From the NCBI GenBank assembly GCA_039105265.1, contig JAPFFF010000002.1, positions 4,588,001 to 4,652,000 on the forward strand: 64,000 nucleotides of DNA. The letters are read 5' to 3'. This document shows positions 43,436-51,568 of this stretch, piece by piece (within the stretch, counting starts at the first letter, position 1; every line of letters starts with the position of its first letter). Origin of the DNA: Tritrichomonas musculus. Its lineage: Eukaryota > Parabasalia > Tritrichomonadida > Tritrichomonadidae. Position numbers and translations under genes: made by a program. Below the pieces are notes generated by a model. The model was given only the letters and a program-made list of their open reading frames with translations, did no database searches and was not told the DNA's origin.

Positions 43436-44011
43436 ATGGCATTATCAAAAGCTCGTATATTAAGTAGTGAGAACGATGCATCAGTTAAGCAGGAACAATC
43501 AACCAGTATTAATATAAACATCAAACCAAAGCAACCACAACCAGTTGAATATCCATCAGTTCAACCATTACCACAATCATCTCAAGCTACAAATTTTACT
43601 ATACCTCAGATGAATGGAGTATATCAATCACAGCTTCCAACAAACAGCGTTTCACTAGAAAGGGGTATAAGTGATATAGGAGCTGATATAACAGAACTTG
43701 AAACCAAAAACAAATTTCTTGAGATATTGTTGTCAATCTATGAAACCAATCCAATAAAAGTCAATGATTTATTAATTTGTCATTCAAATACATTAATGGA
43801 GCTCATCAAATTACTAACACAAGCAGATAAAGTTGAATTAATTGTCAATGATGATTGTTCGTGTAATGGTTGCGTTTCTCGTTCCAAATATCTTTTAATT
43901 GATAGGATATTGGTTTACAAAAATAATGAATCAAATGACTTGAAATACAAATATAATAGCATTTATACCGAACTCATTAGACACAACATTTCATTAAAAA
44001 CATGTATTTAA
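43436..44011 (+). CDS. conserved Polinton protein of unknown function (191 aa), element B
   Basis: MALSKARILSSENDASVKQ, then a Pro/Gln linker and the C-terminal domain LETKNKFLEILLSIYETNP, NTLMELIKLLTQADKVEL, CSCNGCVSRSKY. The two Cys of the GC-x-GC-like segment are kept, so they probably matter. First of the co-directional run with the membrane micro-protein and the ATPase. Confidence 0.8.
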   Translation: MALSKARILSSENDASVKQEQSTSININIKPKQPQPVEYPSVQPLPQSSQATNFTIPQMNGVYQSQLPTNSVSLERGISDIGADITELETKNKFLEILLSIYETNPIKVNDLLICHSNTLMELIKLLTQADKVELIVNDDCSCNGCVSRSKYLLIDRILVYKNNESNDLKYKYNSIYTELIRHNISLKTCI

Positions 44012-44021
44012 AAACTAATAA

Positions 44022-44153
44022 ATGATATATGAAATATTAGTGGTTTCATTATTAACAGGTTTATTTTTAGTGAAGATTGTTGAAGTATCTTTAATGATGC
44101 CTGACAAAGAACCAGAACTCAGTGAAGAGATAAGAACAAAAATGTATTCATGA
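44022..44153 (+). CDS. 43-aa single-span membrane micro-protein, element B
   Basis: MIYEILVVSLLTGLFLVKIV gives the hydrophobic span and PDKEPELSEEIRTKMYS the acidic tail, matching the pattern (E-PELS/TDE-R) of the A and C micro-proteins. It starts 10 bp after the preceding gene and ends 24 bp before the ATPase. Confidence 0.72.
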   Translation: MIYEILVVSLLTGLFLVKIVEVSLMMPDKEPELSEEIRTKMYS

Positions 44154-44177
44154 AGAGCTTTAACGAAAACTAAAGAA

Positions 44178-45122
44178 ATGAAAGGTTTCATGAAACCGAC
44201 GCACTTTAATTATAAAGAGATTTTATTCTCTGATAGCTCTGATTATGATGATGACCGAATGAGTTTTGCATTTGAATATGAATCATTCAAGCCAACAGTT
44301 AATGAAAAGACATTTAACATTGATGATGAGATGAACAAAGCTTATCAACGCAATGAATCAAAAATAAAGAATGAATCAATCAGACCGATCGCGAAAGGAA
44401 TCTATGCACAATACAATTCATTGAACATACTTGTCGGAAATCAAGGAAGAGGAAAAAGCCATGTAGTTTTAAGAGATATCATTCAAATGTCAAGATTAAA
44501 GAACTCTGACTTTCATTTAATCGTTTATATATCTAAGAGCGGAACAATCAATGATGCTACATTTATTGCTCAACGTGAATTGATACAACTTCCGATCAAA
44601 GTCATTAGTGATTCAAACGCTGAAGAATATCTTAAACAACTTGATTTATATAAAGAATTGTATGATAAATATTGTTCGACTCCAAAAATAGTAATTAAAG
44701 GGACGGAGTCACCTTTTGCGAAGCAAAATGAAAAGAAGTTAAACGATATGTTTGAGTTTCTTCATATCAATAAACTAGGTCAACCGAATAAACCGCTAAA
44801 CACTATCATTCTTTGTGAAGATGCGAGCCGTTCATTAATTTTAAAGACTGATTACTTTACAAATTATGTTTCACAGCTCAGACATAAGCATTCAATCGTT
44901 TACATTAATATTCAGTTCTTCAAAGCAATCAAAACTGAATATAAGCATAACGCGACATCATTCTTTATCTTCAGTGGTTATTCAAGGCAAAAGCTAAGTT
45001 ATGTATATCATCAAGTTCCGATGCCGATTGAGTTTGAACATTTATGGCAAAAATATAAAGACTTATCAGGTCATCAATTCGTGTTAGTCAATACAAGAAC
45101 AAATACAATTGAGATTCATTAA
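44178..45122 (+). CDS. A32/FtsK-like genome-packaging ATPase, element B (314 aa)
   Basis: Walker A GNQGRGKSHV (about 90), Walker B TIILCED (about 211) and the sensor-like YVSQLRHKHSIVYINIQFF (about 230-248), the arrangement of the A32-type packaging ATPases. The N-terminus is acidic (DSSDYDDDRM). Its end overlaps the convergent 151-aa gene by 4 bp, as in C. Confidence 0.87.
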   Translation: MKGFMKPTHFNYKEILFSDSSDYDDDRMSFAFEYESFKPTVNEKTFNIDDEMNKAYQRNESKIKNESIRPIAKGIYAQYNSLNILVGNQGRGKSHVVLRDIIQMSRLKNSDFHLIVYISKSGTINDATFIAQRELIQLPIKVISDSNAEEYLKQLDLYKELYDKYCSTPKIVIKGTESPFAKQNEKKLNDMFEFLHINKLGQPNKPLNTIILCEDASRSLILKTDYFTNYVSQLRHKHSIVYINIQFFKAIKTEYKHNATSFFIFSGYSRQKLSYVYHQVPMPIEFEHLWQKYKDLSGHQFVLVNTRTNTIEIH

Positions 45123-45574
45123 TCTAATACAATTTGTTGTTGAACACCTACAAACAGCTGAGGTGTATTGATATTATATTTTTGTCTCATCTGTTCGATG
45201 AGTTCCTTTGTTTTCTTATCATTAACTTTCCTGATACTGTAATTATAATACTTGTATTCTTTAAATGATTGTTCTTCATTTGAGCCTTCAGCGAAGAACT
45301 CAAGTGAATTCGTTGATATTCTTCTTCTGACATTTGATGTTAATGTTATATATTCGAGCCCGAGTTTAATAATCTTGTCATGATAGAAACGCTTAAATTC
45401 ATTATCTTTGTTCTTCAATGATATGTATATCACTTTAGCTTTATATGCAGCCTTTCCGCAAGGTATCGGATATCTATCACACAATATTGAGAAATCACAT
45501 TGTTTGAACTTCTCTGATTCATCTAACATTTCAATAAGTGAATTAATGTAATCATAAACTTTTGGTGTTGACAT
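45119..45574 (-). CDS. 151-aa conserved protein convergent with the ATPase
   Basis: MSTPKVYDYINSLIEMLDES, FKQCDFSILCDRYPIPCGKA, a basic central part and QLFVGVQQQIVLD at the end. It aligns along its length with the 161-aa protein of C. The fixed pairing with the ATPase in two lineages suggests a packaging or late function. Family not recognised. Element C begins 47 bp upstream of its start codon. Confidence 0.7.
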   Translation of the reverse strand: MSTPKVYDYINSLIEMLDESEKFKQCDFSILCDRYPIPCGKAAYKAKVIYISLKNKDNEFKRFYHDKIIKLGLEYITLTSNVRRRISTNSLEFFAEGSNEEQSFKEYKYYNYSIRKVNDKKTKELIEQMRQKYNINTPQLFVGVQQQIVLD

Positions 45575-45620
45575 ATCTTTATCATGAAATTAAAAAACAA
45601 AAAACAAAAATAAAAACGTC

Positions 45621-45957
45621 AGTAGTGATGAGTGTTCCGGATGACAACCAGATAGAAATTCACTTATGACCGCCATTACTGCCCTAATTTAGAAGGCCAT
45701 CTAACTATTTTTGAATTGACACTAACTGATACTCATAACTAGGAATAATTGATCAGCATCATGGGGTCACATTGATGTTCACTTATGACCACTTATGACC
45801 GCCATTACAGCCCTAGTTTTGAAGGCCATCTAACTATTTTTGAATTGACACTAACTGTGATACCAACTGATACTCATGACTAGGAATAAGTGGTCAGCAT
45901 CATGGGACTATATAGATGTTCACTTATGACCGCCACTATTGCCCTAGTTTAGAAGGC
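45621..45957 (+). repeat. left terminal inverted repeat of element C with internal tandem units
   Basis: Inside the repeat a unit of about 130 bp starting CACTTATGACCGCC occurs at 45,661 and 45,790, with a partial third at 45,921-45,973. The inner boundary against the right arm is at 45,957. Together with 45,575-45,620 and 45,974-46,047 this makes a 470-bp stretch with no gene. Confidence 0.9.
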
Positions 45958-46047
45958 CCCTAACTATTTTTGCATTTATGCATTCGCATCGACCCCAAAA
46001 ATAAACCTATTTTTAAATTTGAATATTGATTTTTTTATCACCACCAA

Positions 46048-46533
46048 ATGGAATCATCCACAACCCATTTCAAGGTCTACGAATACATCAACACATTGAT
46101 ATCCCTATCATCAAAGCCTGATGAATTCTCAAAATGTAATTTCGCAATATTATGTGACAAGTTCCCATTCAGTTTGAAGAAATCGCTTTACCTTGCGAGG
46201 GTCCTATATGTATCACTACAGACTAATACTGAAACCATTAGATTCTACCCAGATAAGCTCAAGGAGATGAACCTTGAGAACATATATTTGACATCCAACA
46301 GTAGACGTAAATTGAGTATCAACATGCATGAGTTCTTCGTAAATGGGAATACCGAAAAACATGAATTCAAGGAATGCCCGTATTACAACTATTCGATTGA
46401 GAAAACCAATATAAACACCAAGGATCTCATTGGTAAATTACGTGAAAAATACAATATTGTGGAACCTGATGTATTCATTGGTCAACATCAAGATTTGGTA
46501 TTGGAAGCAGACCCTGATATTGATTTTGTCTAA
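46048..46533 (+). CDS. 161-aa conserved protein convergent with the ATPase, element C
   Basis: FKVYEYINTLISLSSKPDEF, FSKCNFAILCDKFPFSLKKS, LTSNSRRKLSINMHEFFVNG and DVFIGQHQDLVLE align with the B protein. First gene inside the left terminal repeat. Overlaps the ATPase gene by 4 bp at its 3' end. The matching gene of A should lie just left of the window. Confidence 0.72.
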   Translation: MESSTTHFKVYEYINTLISLSSKPDEFSKCNFAILCDKFPFSLKKSLYLARVLYVSLQTNTETIRFYPDKLKEMNLENIYLTSNSRRKLSINMHEFFVNGNTEKHEFKECPYYNYSIEKTNINTKDLIGKLREKYNIVEPDVFIGQHQDLVLEADPDIDFV

Positions 46534-47471
46534 ATCTTACTATATATAACTTGCATATCGTGTTCAACAGTGTTCACCAATATGAAATCATGTCCAGATA
46601 AGGTTCTATATTTTTGCCACAACTCTTCGAATTCACAAGGTATGCTCACCTGCTGATATATGTAATTGAGTTTCTGTCGCGAGAACCCATTGAATATGAA
46701 GAATGATGTACAATTATTTTTGTAATCAGTTGGCACACCTTTGAAGAACTGGATATTGATGTAAACGATTGAATTCTTATGGCGCAACTGTGTAATATAG
46801 TTTGTGAAGTATGATGATTTCAACAGCTTACTCTTAATGAAATCCTCACAAAGGATTATCGTATTGAGTGGTACATTGGGTTTCCCAAGTTTGTTGATAT
46901 GAAGGAACTCAAACATTTGCTGCAACTTCTGTTCATCGACAATAATCTTCCCAACTGAGCTATATTTGTTATACAACTCTTTCCATAAATCGAGTTCCTT
47001 CAAATACCGTTCAGCATTACTATCAGCGACAACCTCAATGGGCAAGTTGATGAGTTCACGTTGAGATTCAAATGTGGAATCATTTATAATACCATTTTTG
47101 CTCACATAGACTATCATATGAAATGGGTTATTTTTGAGTCTACTCATTTGAATGATATCACGAATAACTGTGTGACTCTTACCTTTGCCTTGAGAAGCTA
47201 CCAGTATGTTCAAAGTATTGTACCAAGCATATATTCCGTTAGCGATTGGTCTTATGGATGCATTCGTGATTCTATCCCTATTCTTGGAATAGGCCTCACT
47301 CATAGCTTCATCAACATCAAACCTCTTGGAAACCGGTTGCTGCTTCTGGAACATAGAACGCAGTTCCTGCTCAAATGTGTCAAAATCTATTGGCTCTCCA
47401 CTGGAACTGTCTGATAATTCGATAGATGTATAATCAAAAAGAGTTGGCTGCAGGCGTTTATAATACAACAT
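46530..47471 (-). CDS. A32/FtsK-like genome-packaging ATPase, element C (313 aa)
   Basis: MLYYKRLQPTLFDYTSIELS, Walker A ASQGKGKSHT (about 94), Walker B TIILCED (about 204) and YITQLRHKNSIVYINIQFF (about 225-243). Complete copy, used here as the reference for the partial A gene. Upstream CTTTATTTTTGATTAAATG is the shared promoter-like block. Confidence 0.88.
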   Translation of the reverse strand: MLYYKRLQPTLFDYTSIELSDSSSGEPIDFDTFEQELRSMFQKQQPVSKRFDVDEAMSEAYSKNRDRITNASIRPIANGIYAWYNTLNILVASQGKGKSHTVIRDIIQMSRLKNNPFHMIVYVSKNGIINDSTFESQRELINLPIEVVADSNAERYLKELDLWKELYNKYSSVGKIIVDEQKLQQMFEFLHINKLGKPNVPLNTIILCEDFIKSKLLKSSYFTNYITQLRHKNSIVYINIQFFKGVPTDYKNNCTSFFIFNGFSRQKLNYIYQQVSIPCEFEELWQKYRTLSGHDFILVNTVEHDMQVIYSKI

Positions 47472-47491
47472 TTAATCAAAAATAAAGCTTT

Positions 47492-47641
47492 TCAGGCGTA
47501 TAATGTGCGTCTCAGCTCATCGGTCAACTCAGGTGGTTCATCCTCTGCAGTAAACGATACCAATATTAGTAGTTCAATTATGTTGGTCGCTAGTATCAAC
47601 CCTAATAATATATTCATGATGATCTCGCTTGCAAGTGACAT
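47492..47641 (-). CDS. 49-aa single-span membrane micro-protein, element C
   Basis: MSLASEIIMNILLGLILATN followed by the tail ELTDELRRTLYA. Same length as in A, 20 bp upstream of the ATPase start. Substitutions in the hydrophobic span (VTNVVELLLLVSL against ATNIIELLILVSF) are conservative, as expected for a translated membrane segment. Confidence 0.78.
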   Translation of the reverse strand: MSLASEIIMNILLGLILATNIIELLILVSFTAEDEPPELTDELRRTLYA

Positions 47642-47651
47642 TTATGAAAAT

Positions 47652-48284
47652 TTAAATACAAATTTTGAGTGATATCGAGTGTCTTATGAGCTCGGTCCAT
47701 ACATGGTTATATCCATATTTCAATTCATTGGATACCCCATTTTTGGATACCAATATCTTATCAATCTTCATGTACTTCGAATTTGAAACACAGCCCGTAC
47801 ACCCACTGTCCTCATTTATAACCAACTCAACCTTGTCAGCCTTAGTGAGTATTTTAATGAGCTCCATCAATGTGTTGCTATGGCACACAAGATAGTTGTT
47901 CATCCTCAATGGATTCGTTTCATAGATACTCAGCAATATCTCGAGGAATTTATTTTTGGTATCCAAATCCTCACCGTCAAGTTCTAATGAACGTTCTAGA
48001 GGAGGATTGTTTATTAGAGCAACTGATGGATATGCACCAGTTGTCGAGGGTGTAGTAAAATTTGCATTCTGGGTGCCATTTTGAGGATATCCCCCTTCAG
48101 TATATCCCATTTGAGGTTGCACTTGAGGTTGCATCTGTGGAACTTGAGGATAACCCCCTTCAGTATACGATACTGGTTGAACTGGTGGAGGTCTATTCGC
48201 AGCAATCTTAATATTCACATTCTGCTCCTGTTTAACACTAGCATCATTTTCACTTGATAGAATTCTAGCCTTATGGAGAGTCAT
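47652..48284 (-). CDS. conserved Polinton protein of unknown function (210 aa), element C
   Basis: ATG at 48,284 gives MTLHKARILSSENDASVKQ. The linker carries duplicated short units (SYTEGGYPQVPQMQPQ and GYTEGGYPQ) in place of the hairpin-bearing stretch of A. The C-terminal domain is almost identical to A's. Confidence 0.8.
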   Translation of the reverse strand: MTLHKARILSSENDASVKQEQNVNIKIAANRPPPVQPVSYTEGGYPQVPQMQPQVQPQMGYTEGGYPQNGTQNANFTTPSTTGAYPSVALINNPPLERSLELDGEDLDTKNKFLEILLSIYETNPLRMNNYLVCHSNTLMELIKILTKADKVELVINEDSGCTGCVSNSKYMKIDKILVSKNGVSNELKYGYNHVWTELIRHSISLKICI

Positions 48285-48326
48285 TTCCAAAGCACAAAAA
48301 TATTTTTACCCCAATTGCTATATTTC

Positions 48327-50195
48327 TTAAGTCATTTCTGGGTCAACTTGTGAGCCAGCTGGTGATTCATCATCAACATATTCAAGACCATCGAGTGAGA
48401 GCTTAAAGTATGTGTCTCTACATAAACAGAGTTGTACAGGTGGTGGTCTAACAACAGCTCCACTTGGTTCAATAATATTATAATATGTATCATTATTGCC
48501 AGTGAATATTGGTTGACCATTGACTTGAATTTGGATATTACCTTTGCCACCATCTAAGCCATCATAACAGTATCCAGCAGATGCTCTCTCAGTTTGGACA
48601 TTGAATACAAATGATGTGGCATCACTCAATGTATTCTTATATCTATTTCCATCAACATCATTCTTGGGCATAGTGAAGCTATCCTCAAATTCCTTAGTAC
48701 ATTGGAGTGTGATGCTATCCAAATCGCCAGCTGTTAGTTGACTCTCGAAGAATCTAGCACCAATGGTACTAACATTCTCATCTGGGAAGTTCTTACCACC
48801 AATATTCAAATAACAATTTTGGTAAACGGGATTCTCAAATACGGTCAAATCGTTGTGATGCTTGGGGAACAATAATGACATGCTTGTGACATTTATTAAT
48901 GGGATATTCAATGTAGATTTGATTCCATTGGATGCAGCAGCAATTGGGAATGCATGATAATCTACCTTTTGGGATGGAATTATCAGTCCTTCACGTAATA
49001 TGGATTCGATACCCGCACGAGTGGCTTCACAAACACCATATCCTTGCATGTTGGATTTACATAAAGTGATAGTCATTCGGTTAACGGTGAGAGTTGCCGG
49101 TTGCGATTCATATTTAAGTTCATTATTCTCTTCAACGATTTCAATTGTCATATAGTCTTCAATAGTACCTTTGTAATCGGGATTATGGCGTGCAATCTCC
49201 TTTAAATTCATAGTCTTCTTAATACCGAATTTCTCATATTCCTCATCTGTAAATTCGAAAGTGATTTCAATTGGTGTATCATTAACTGGAGTTCCATGTT
49301 CGGCACAAATATTGTACTTAAATTTGATTGTATTATCGAATAACCCTGGTATAAGTGCTTCATTACCAATTTGCGTAAATTGCCTCTTGAGTTTACCACG
49401 AGCCTTGATCTCACGCAATTGCTCCAACTGCTTCATTGTAATATGATCATCATCTTCCAAGAATGCCTTCGCTTCAGCAACCGTATATGGATCAATAACT
49501 GCCCATACAAGACCTGCTGGACTGACTTGGAATCTAATAGATAAATCACCAATGATTCCATTGGGGAATAAATCGAATGCCTGCAATGCAAGCAAGTCAT
49601 CAAATGGTATATTCAAATCGAATTCAGTAGTGGTCTTCCCATTGGCTTTGAAATCATTGAGATTAACATAAACACCTGCATGAGTTTGACTATAATTTGA
49701 AACATTCTCCCATAAGCTGTGAACGAATCTGCGGCGTTTCTTCTCGGTTTCTGGTTTCAAAACTGAGTATAGGAAGCCCTCACGAATGCATTCATTTTGC
49801 TGATATCCAACATTGACATTGTTATGGAGAATCTCCAGCCTGTCGAATAATTGGTTCGAGGACTTGAATCCCACAAACAATTTGTAGAGGTTATCAGGAT
49901 CTTCAATCAATTGTAATTTAGCAGTATCGGTGTTCAATTGCAAATCAAGTTTGATGTGGAATGTGAGGAAACCTTTATCAACATCACTAATAAAGTGGTC
50001 GGGGTGCGTTAATGAAATCTGTGAGTACTGACCTTGATGGAATGGTGCTGGTTGGTCATGGCAATCAACAGTTCTAAATGAGAAGCTTCTGGTACCATCA
50101 TTGGTATTAATAATGTTTCTCATCTTCTGGAATGTCTCCATAACATTACCAGCCTCGTACATCAAGTTGTGAGCTCTTTCGTTCCTATATTTCAT
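48327..50195 (-). CDS. MCP: major capsid protein, double-jelly-roll type, element C
   Basis: 622 aa from MKYRNERAHNLMYEAGN, an ATG conserved with A and B; a longer upstream reading would cover the divergent amphipathic gene and is not used. Nearly identical to A outside residues about 282-368 (GNEALIPGLF to QPATLTVNR), where the two differ almost completely. Confidence 0.87.
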   Translation of the reverse strand: MKYRNERAHNLMYEAGNVMETFQKMRNIINTNDGTRSFSFRTVDCHDQPAPFHQGQYSQISLTHPDHFISDVDKGFLTFHIKLDLQLNTDTAKLQLIEDPDNLYKLFVGFKSSNQLFDRLEILHNNVNVGYQQNECIREGFLYSVLKPETEKKRRRFVHSLWENVSNYSQTHAGVYVNLNDFKANGKTTTEFDLNIPFDDLLALQAFDLFPNGIIGDLSIRFQVSPAGLVWAVIDPYTVAEAKAFLEDDDHITMKQLEQLREIKARGKLKRQFTQIGNEALIPGLFDNTIKFKYNICAEHGTPVNDTPIEITFEFTDEEYEKFGIKKTMNLKEIARHNPDYKGTIEDYMTIEIVEENNELKYESQPATLTVNRMTITLCKSNMQGYGVCEATRAGIESILREGLIIPSQKVDYHAFPIAAASNGIKSTLNIPLINVTSMSLLFPKHHNDLTVFENPVYQNCYLNIGGKNFPDENVSTIGARFFESQLTAGDLDSITLQCTKEFEDSFTMPKNDVDGNRYKNTLSDATSFVFNVQTERASAGYCYDGLDGGKGNIQIQVNGQPIFTGNNDTYYNIIEPSGAVVRPPPVQLCLCRDTYFKLSLDGLEYVDDESPAGSQVDPEMT

Positions 50196-50241
50196 TTGTA
50201 CCTTGGAAAAAACCAGGAAATCACATTTTTTTATATACCAA

Positions 50242-50493
50242 ATGGGCATTGGTATCTTCAGGAAGATAAAAGATGGATTCCGCAAAGTGGGATCTACACT
50301 CAGGAATGTCGCGCAGAGAGTTGTTGATAAGCTACCTACAGTTGTCAATGTTGGTAGACAAATCATTGATAGGGTCAAACCAATTGCAGGATTGATACCT
50401 GGTGCAGGTGGACTACTTGATACAATTGATAGAGGTTTGGGAACGGTTGGTAAGGCTGGTGAAATAGGTAAATCCATATTGGATAAAGTTTAA
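50242..50493 (+). CDS. small basic amphipathic virion-type protein, element C (83 aa)
   Basis: MGIGIFRKIKDGFRKVGSTL, then AGLIPGAGGLLDTIDRGL and KSILDKV. Same length as A and B. It shares 46 bp of divergent spacer with MCP. Confidence 0.72.
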   Translation: MGIGIFRKIKDGFRKVGSTLRNVAQRVVDKLPTVVNVGRQIIDRVKPIAGLIPGAGGLLDTIDRGLGTVGKAGEIGKSILDKV

Positions 50494-50543
50494 TCATCAC
50501 CAAATATCCACATACATATGAATTTATTTTTGCCTGTTTTGAA

Positions 50544-51005
50544 ATGAATACAGATAATGTGAAACATTTAGCCCAATGCGATATTAAGGTCATAAACGAT
50601 AATAAGCTGGAGCAGCGTACGTTCAACTCAGTAGAGGAGTTCGACCTGTTCTACCAGAAGTACAAGGATATGTTCAATGAGAAGACCACCAATTATCTCA
50701 ATAAAACCTACAAAATTATCACCCCTGAGTGTGAGTACAGGATTACCAAACGCACCGGCAAGGATGGCTCCAATAATGTGTTTCTCAAGAAAATCTCTAA
50801 GCAAGCCGATAACGATAACCTCGTGGAGATCCAATTTGCAAACATTCGAGCTGACATAAATGTATTGCAGTCATCATTAGATTCGTATTCCAAACGGATT
50901 ACCACTTTGGAGAACACCATTGGCATGATCACTACAAAAATAAATCAGCTCACCAATACTGTGAATGAATGTACTGATGCTGTGAACAACCTCCTAAGAC
51001 ATTAA
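50544..51005 (+). CDS. coiled-coil protein, element C (153 aa)
   Basis: MNTDNVKHLAQCDIKVINDN, NSVEEFDLFYQKYKDMF and the C-terminal coiled coil (RITTLENTIGMITTKINQLT). Nine residues longer than A at the N-terminus. Overlaps the convergent 75-aa gene by 4 bp. Confidence 0.75.
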   Translation: MNTDNVKHLAQCDIKVINDNKLEQRTFNSVEEFDLFYQKYKDMFNEKTTNYLNKTYKIITPECEYRITKRTGKDGSNNVFLKKISKQADNDNLVEIQFANIRADINVLQSSLDSYSKRITTLENTIGMITTKINQLTNTVNECTDAVNNLLRH

Positions 51006-51229
51006 ATTTTTGAATTATTTGGGACTACCTGGTGATTGAGCGAGTGGTGTATCGCTGATGATGTTGATTTAATAACTGGGTCATGTATAATACACCCCTT
51101 ATCTTCATATTTTTGGATTGTAGGTTTGGTACAACTCATGGTTCGCATATTTCGCATGTGGCGTTCCAGGTGATTGAAATACGTAAGCCCATTAGAATCT
51201 TTTAATACACGGCGTTCCTCATAAGACAT
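51002..51229 (-). CDS. 75-aa His/Lys-rich protein, element C
   Basis: MSYEERRVLKDSNGLTYFNH, RTMSCTKPTIQKYEDKGC and HHSLNHQVVPNNSKI. Close to A throughout, with mostly silent or conservative differences, which supports translation. Confidence 0.72.
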   Translation of the reverse strand: MSYEERRVLKDSNGLTYFNHLERHMRNMRTMSCTKPTIQKYEDKGCIIHDPVIKSTSSAIHHSLNHQVVPNNSKI

Positions 51230-51263
51230 TTAATCTTGAAAAAACACTTTTTTTCGTATCTAA

Positions 51264-51497
51264 ATGACTGAATTGAGTGAATACAAGAAAGAGATTCCAG
51301 AGTTGAAGCGCATCAAGCATGATCTCAAGGAGAAGTGCTATTTGTATAAGGGTCATCTCAATAACATCAAAGGTGGCATGCTGGGTAGCAATGGTCTTGC
51401 CGTTCGTGAATCACTGATTGAAGATATTAATAGTTTGAAGGAAAAGGTTGCCAAACTCGAGAATGAGTTAGCTGAATTATCAAGCGATAACCATTAA
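51264..51497 (+). CDS. 77-aa coiled-coil protein, element C
   Basis: MTELSEYKKEIPELKRIKHD and GGMLGSNGLAVRESLIEDIN; only a few residues differ from A. The spacer after it holds a small palindrome, GCAATATTGC (51,511-51,520), where A has the H2 hairpin repeat. Confidence 0.75.
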   Translation: MTELSEYKKEIPELKRIKHDLKEKCYLYKGHLNNIKGGMLGSNGLAVRESLIEDINSLKEKVAKLENELAELSSDNH

Positions 51498-51568
51498 ATT
51501 CCCAGGGTCGCAATATTGCTAGGATGTATTCCATACTCCCGATTGAGACCATTATTTTTGCACATTAA

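Larger units (their letters stand above)
25025..45620. mobile_element. Polinton/Maverick element B (AT-rich lineage; right end beyond element C)
   Basis: Nearly whole element with MCP, integrase, PolB, ATPase, fiber and 12 further genes; it looks open apart from about one break. The left end is proposed at 25,025 because AGTAGTATATATCAG resembles the AGTAGTGAT termini of A and C. No matching right terminus is visible before element C, so C probably inserted inside B and B resumes outside the window. Codons are much AT-richer than in A, and gene order differs. Divergence from A/C proteins is large, so this is an old, separate lineage. Confidence 0.75.

Noticed and set aside
43436-44011. Adenain-like protease assignment for the ARILSS protein
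   Set aside because: Conserved Cys residues exist, but the His-acid-Cys order and surrounding motifs are not recognisable.
45661-45973. CRISPR array
   Set aside because: Repeated units are about 130 bp and contiguous with no spacers; they are internal repeats of a transposon end.
50196-50477. Long upstream extension of the element C capsid gene
   Set aside because: It is the antisense of the conserved amphipathic gene, and no other copy has it.
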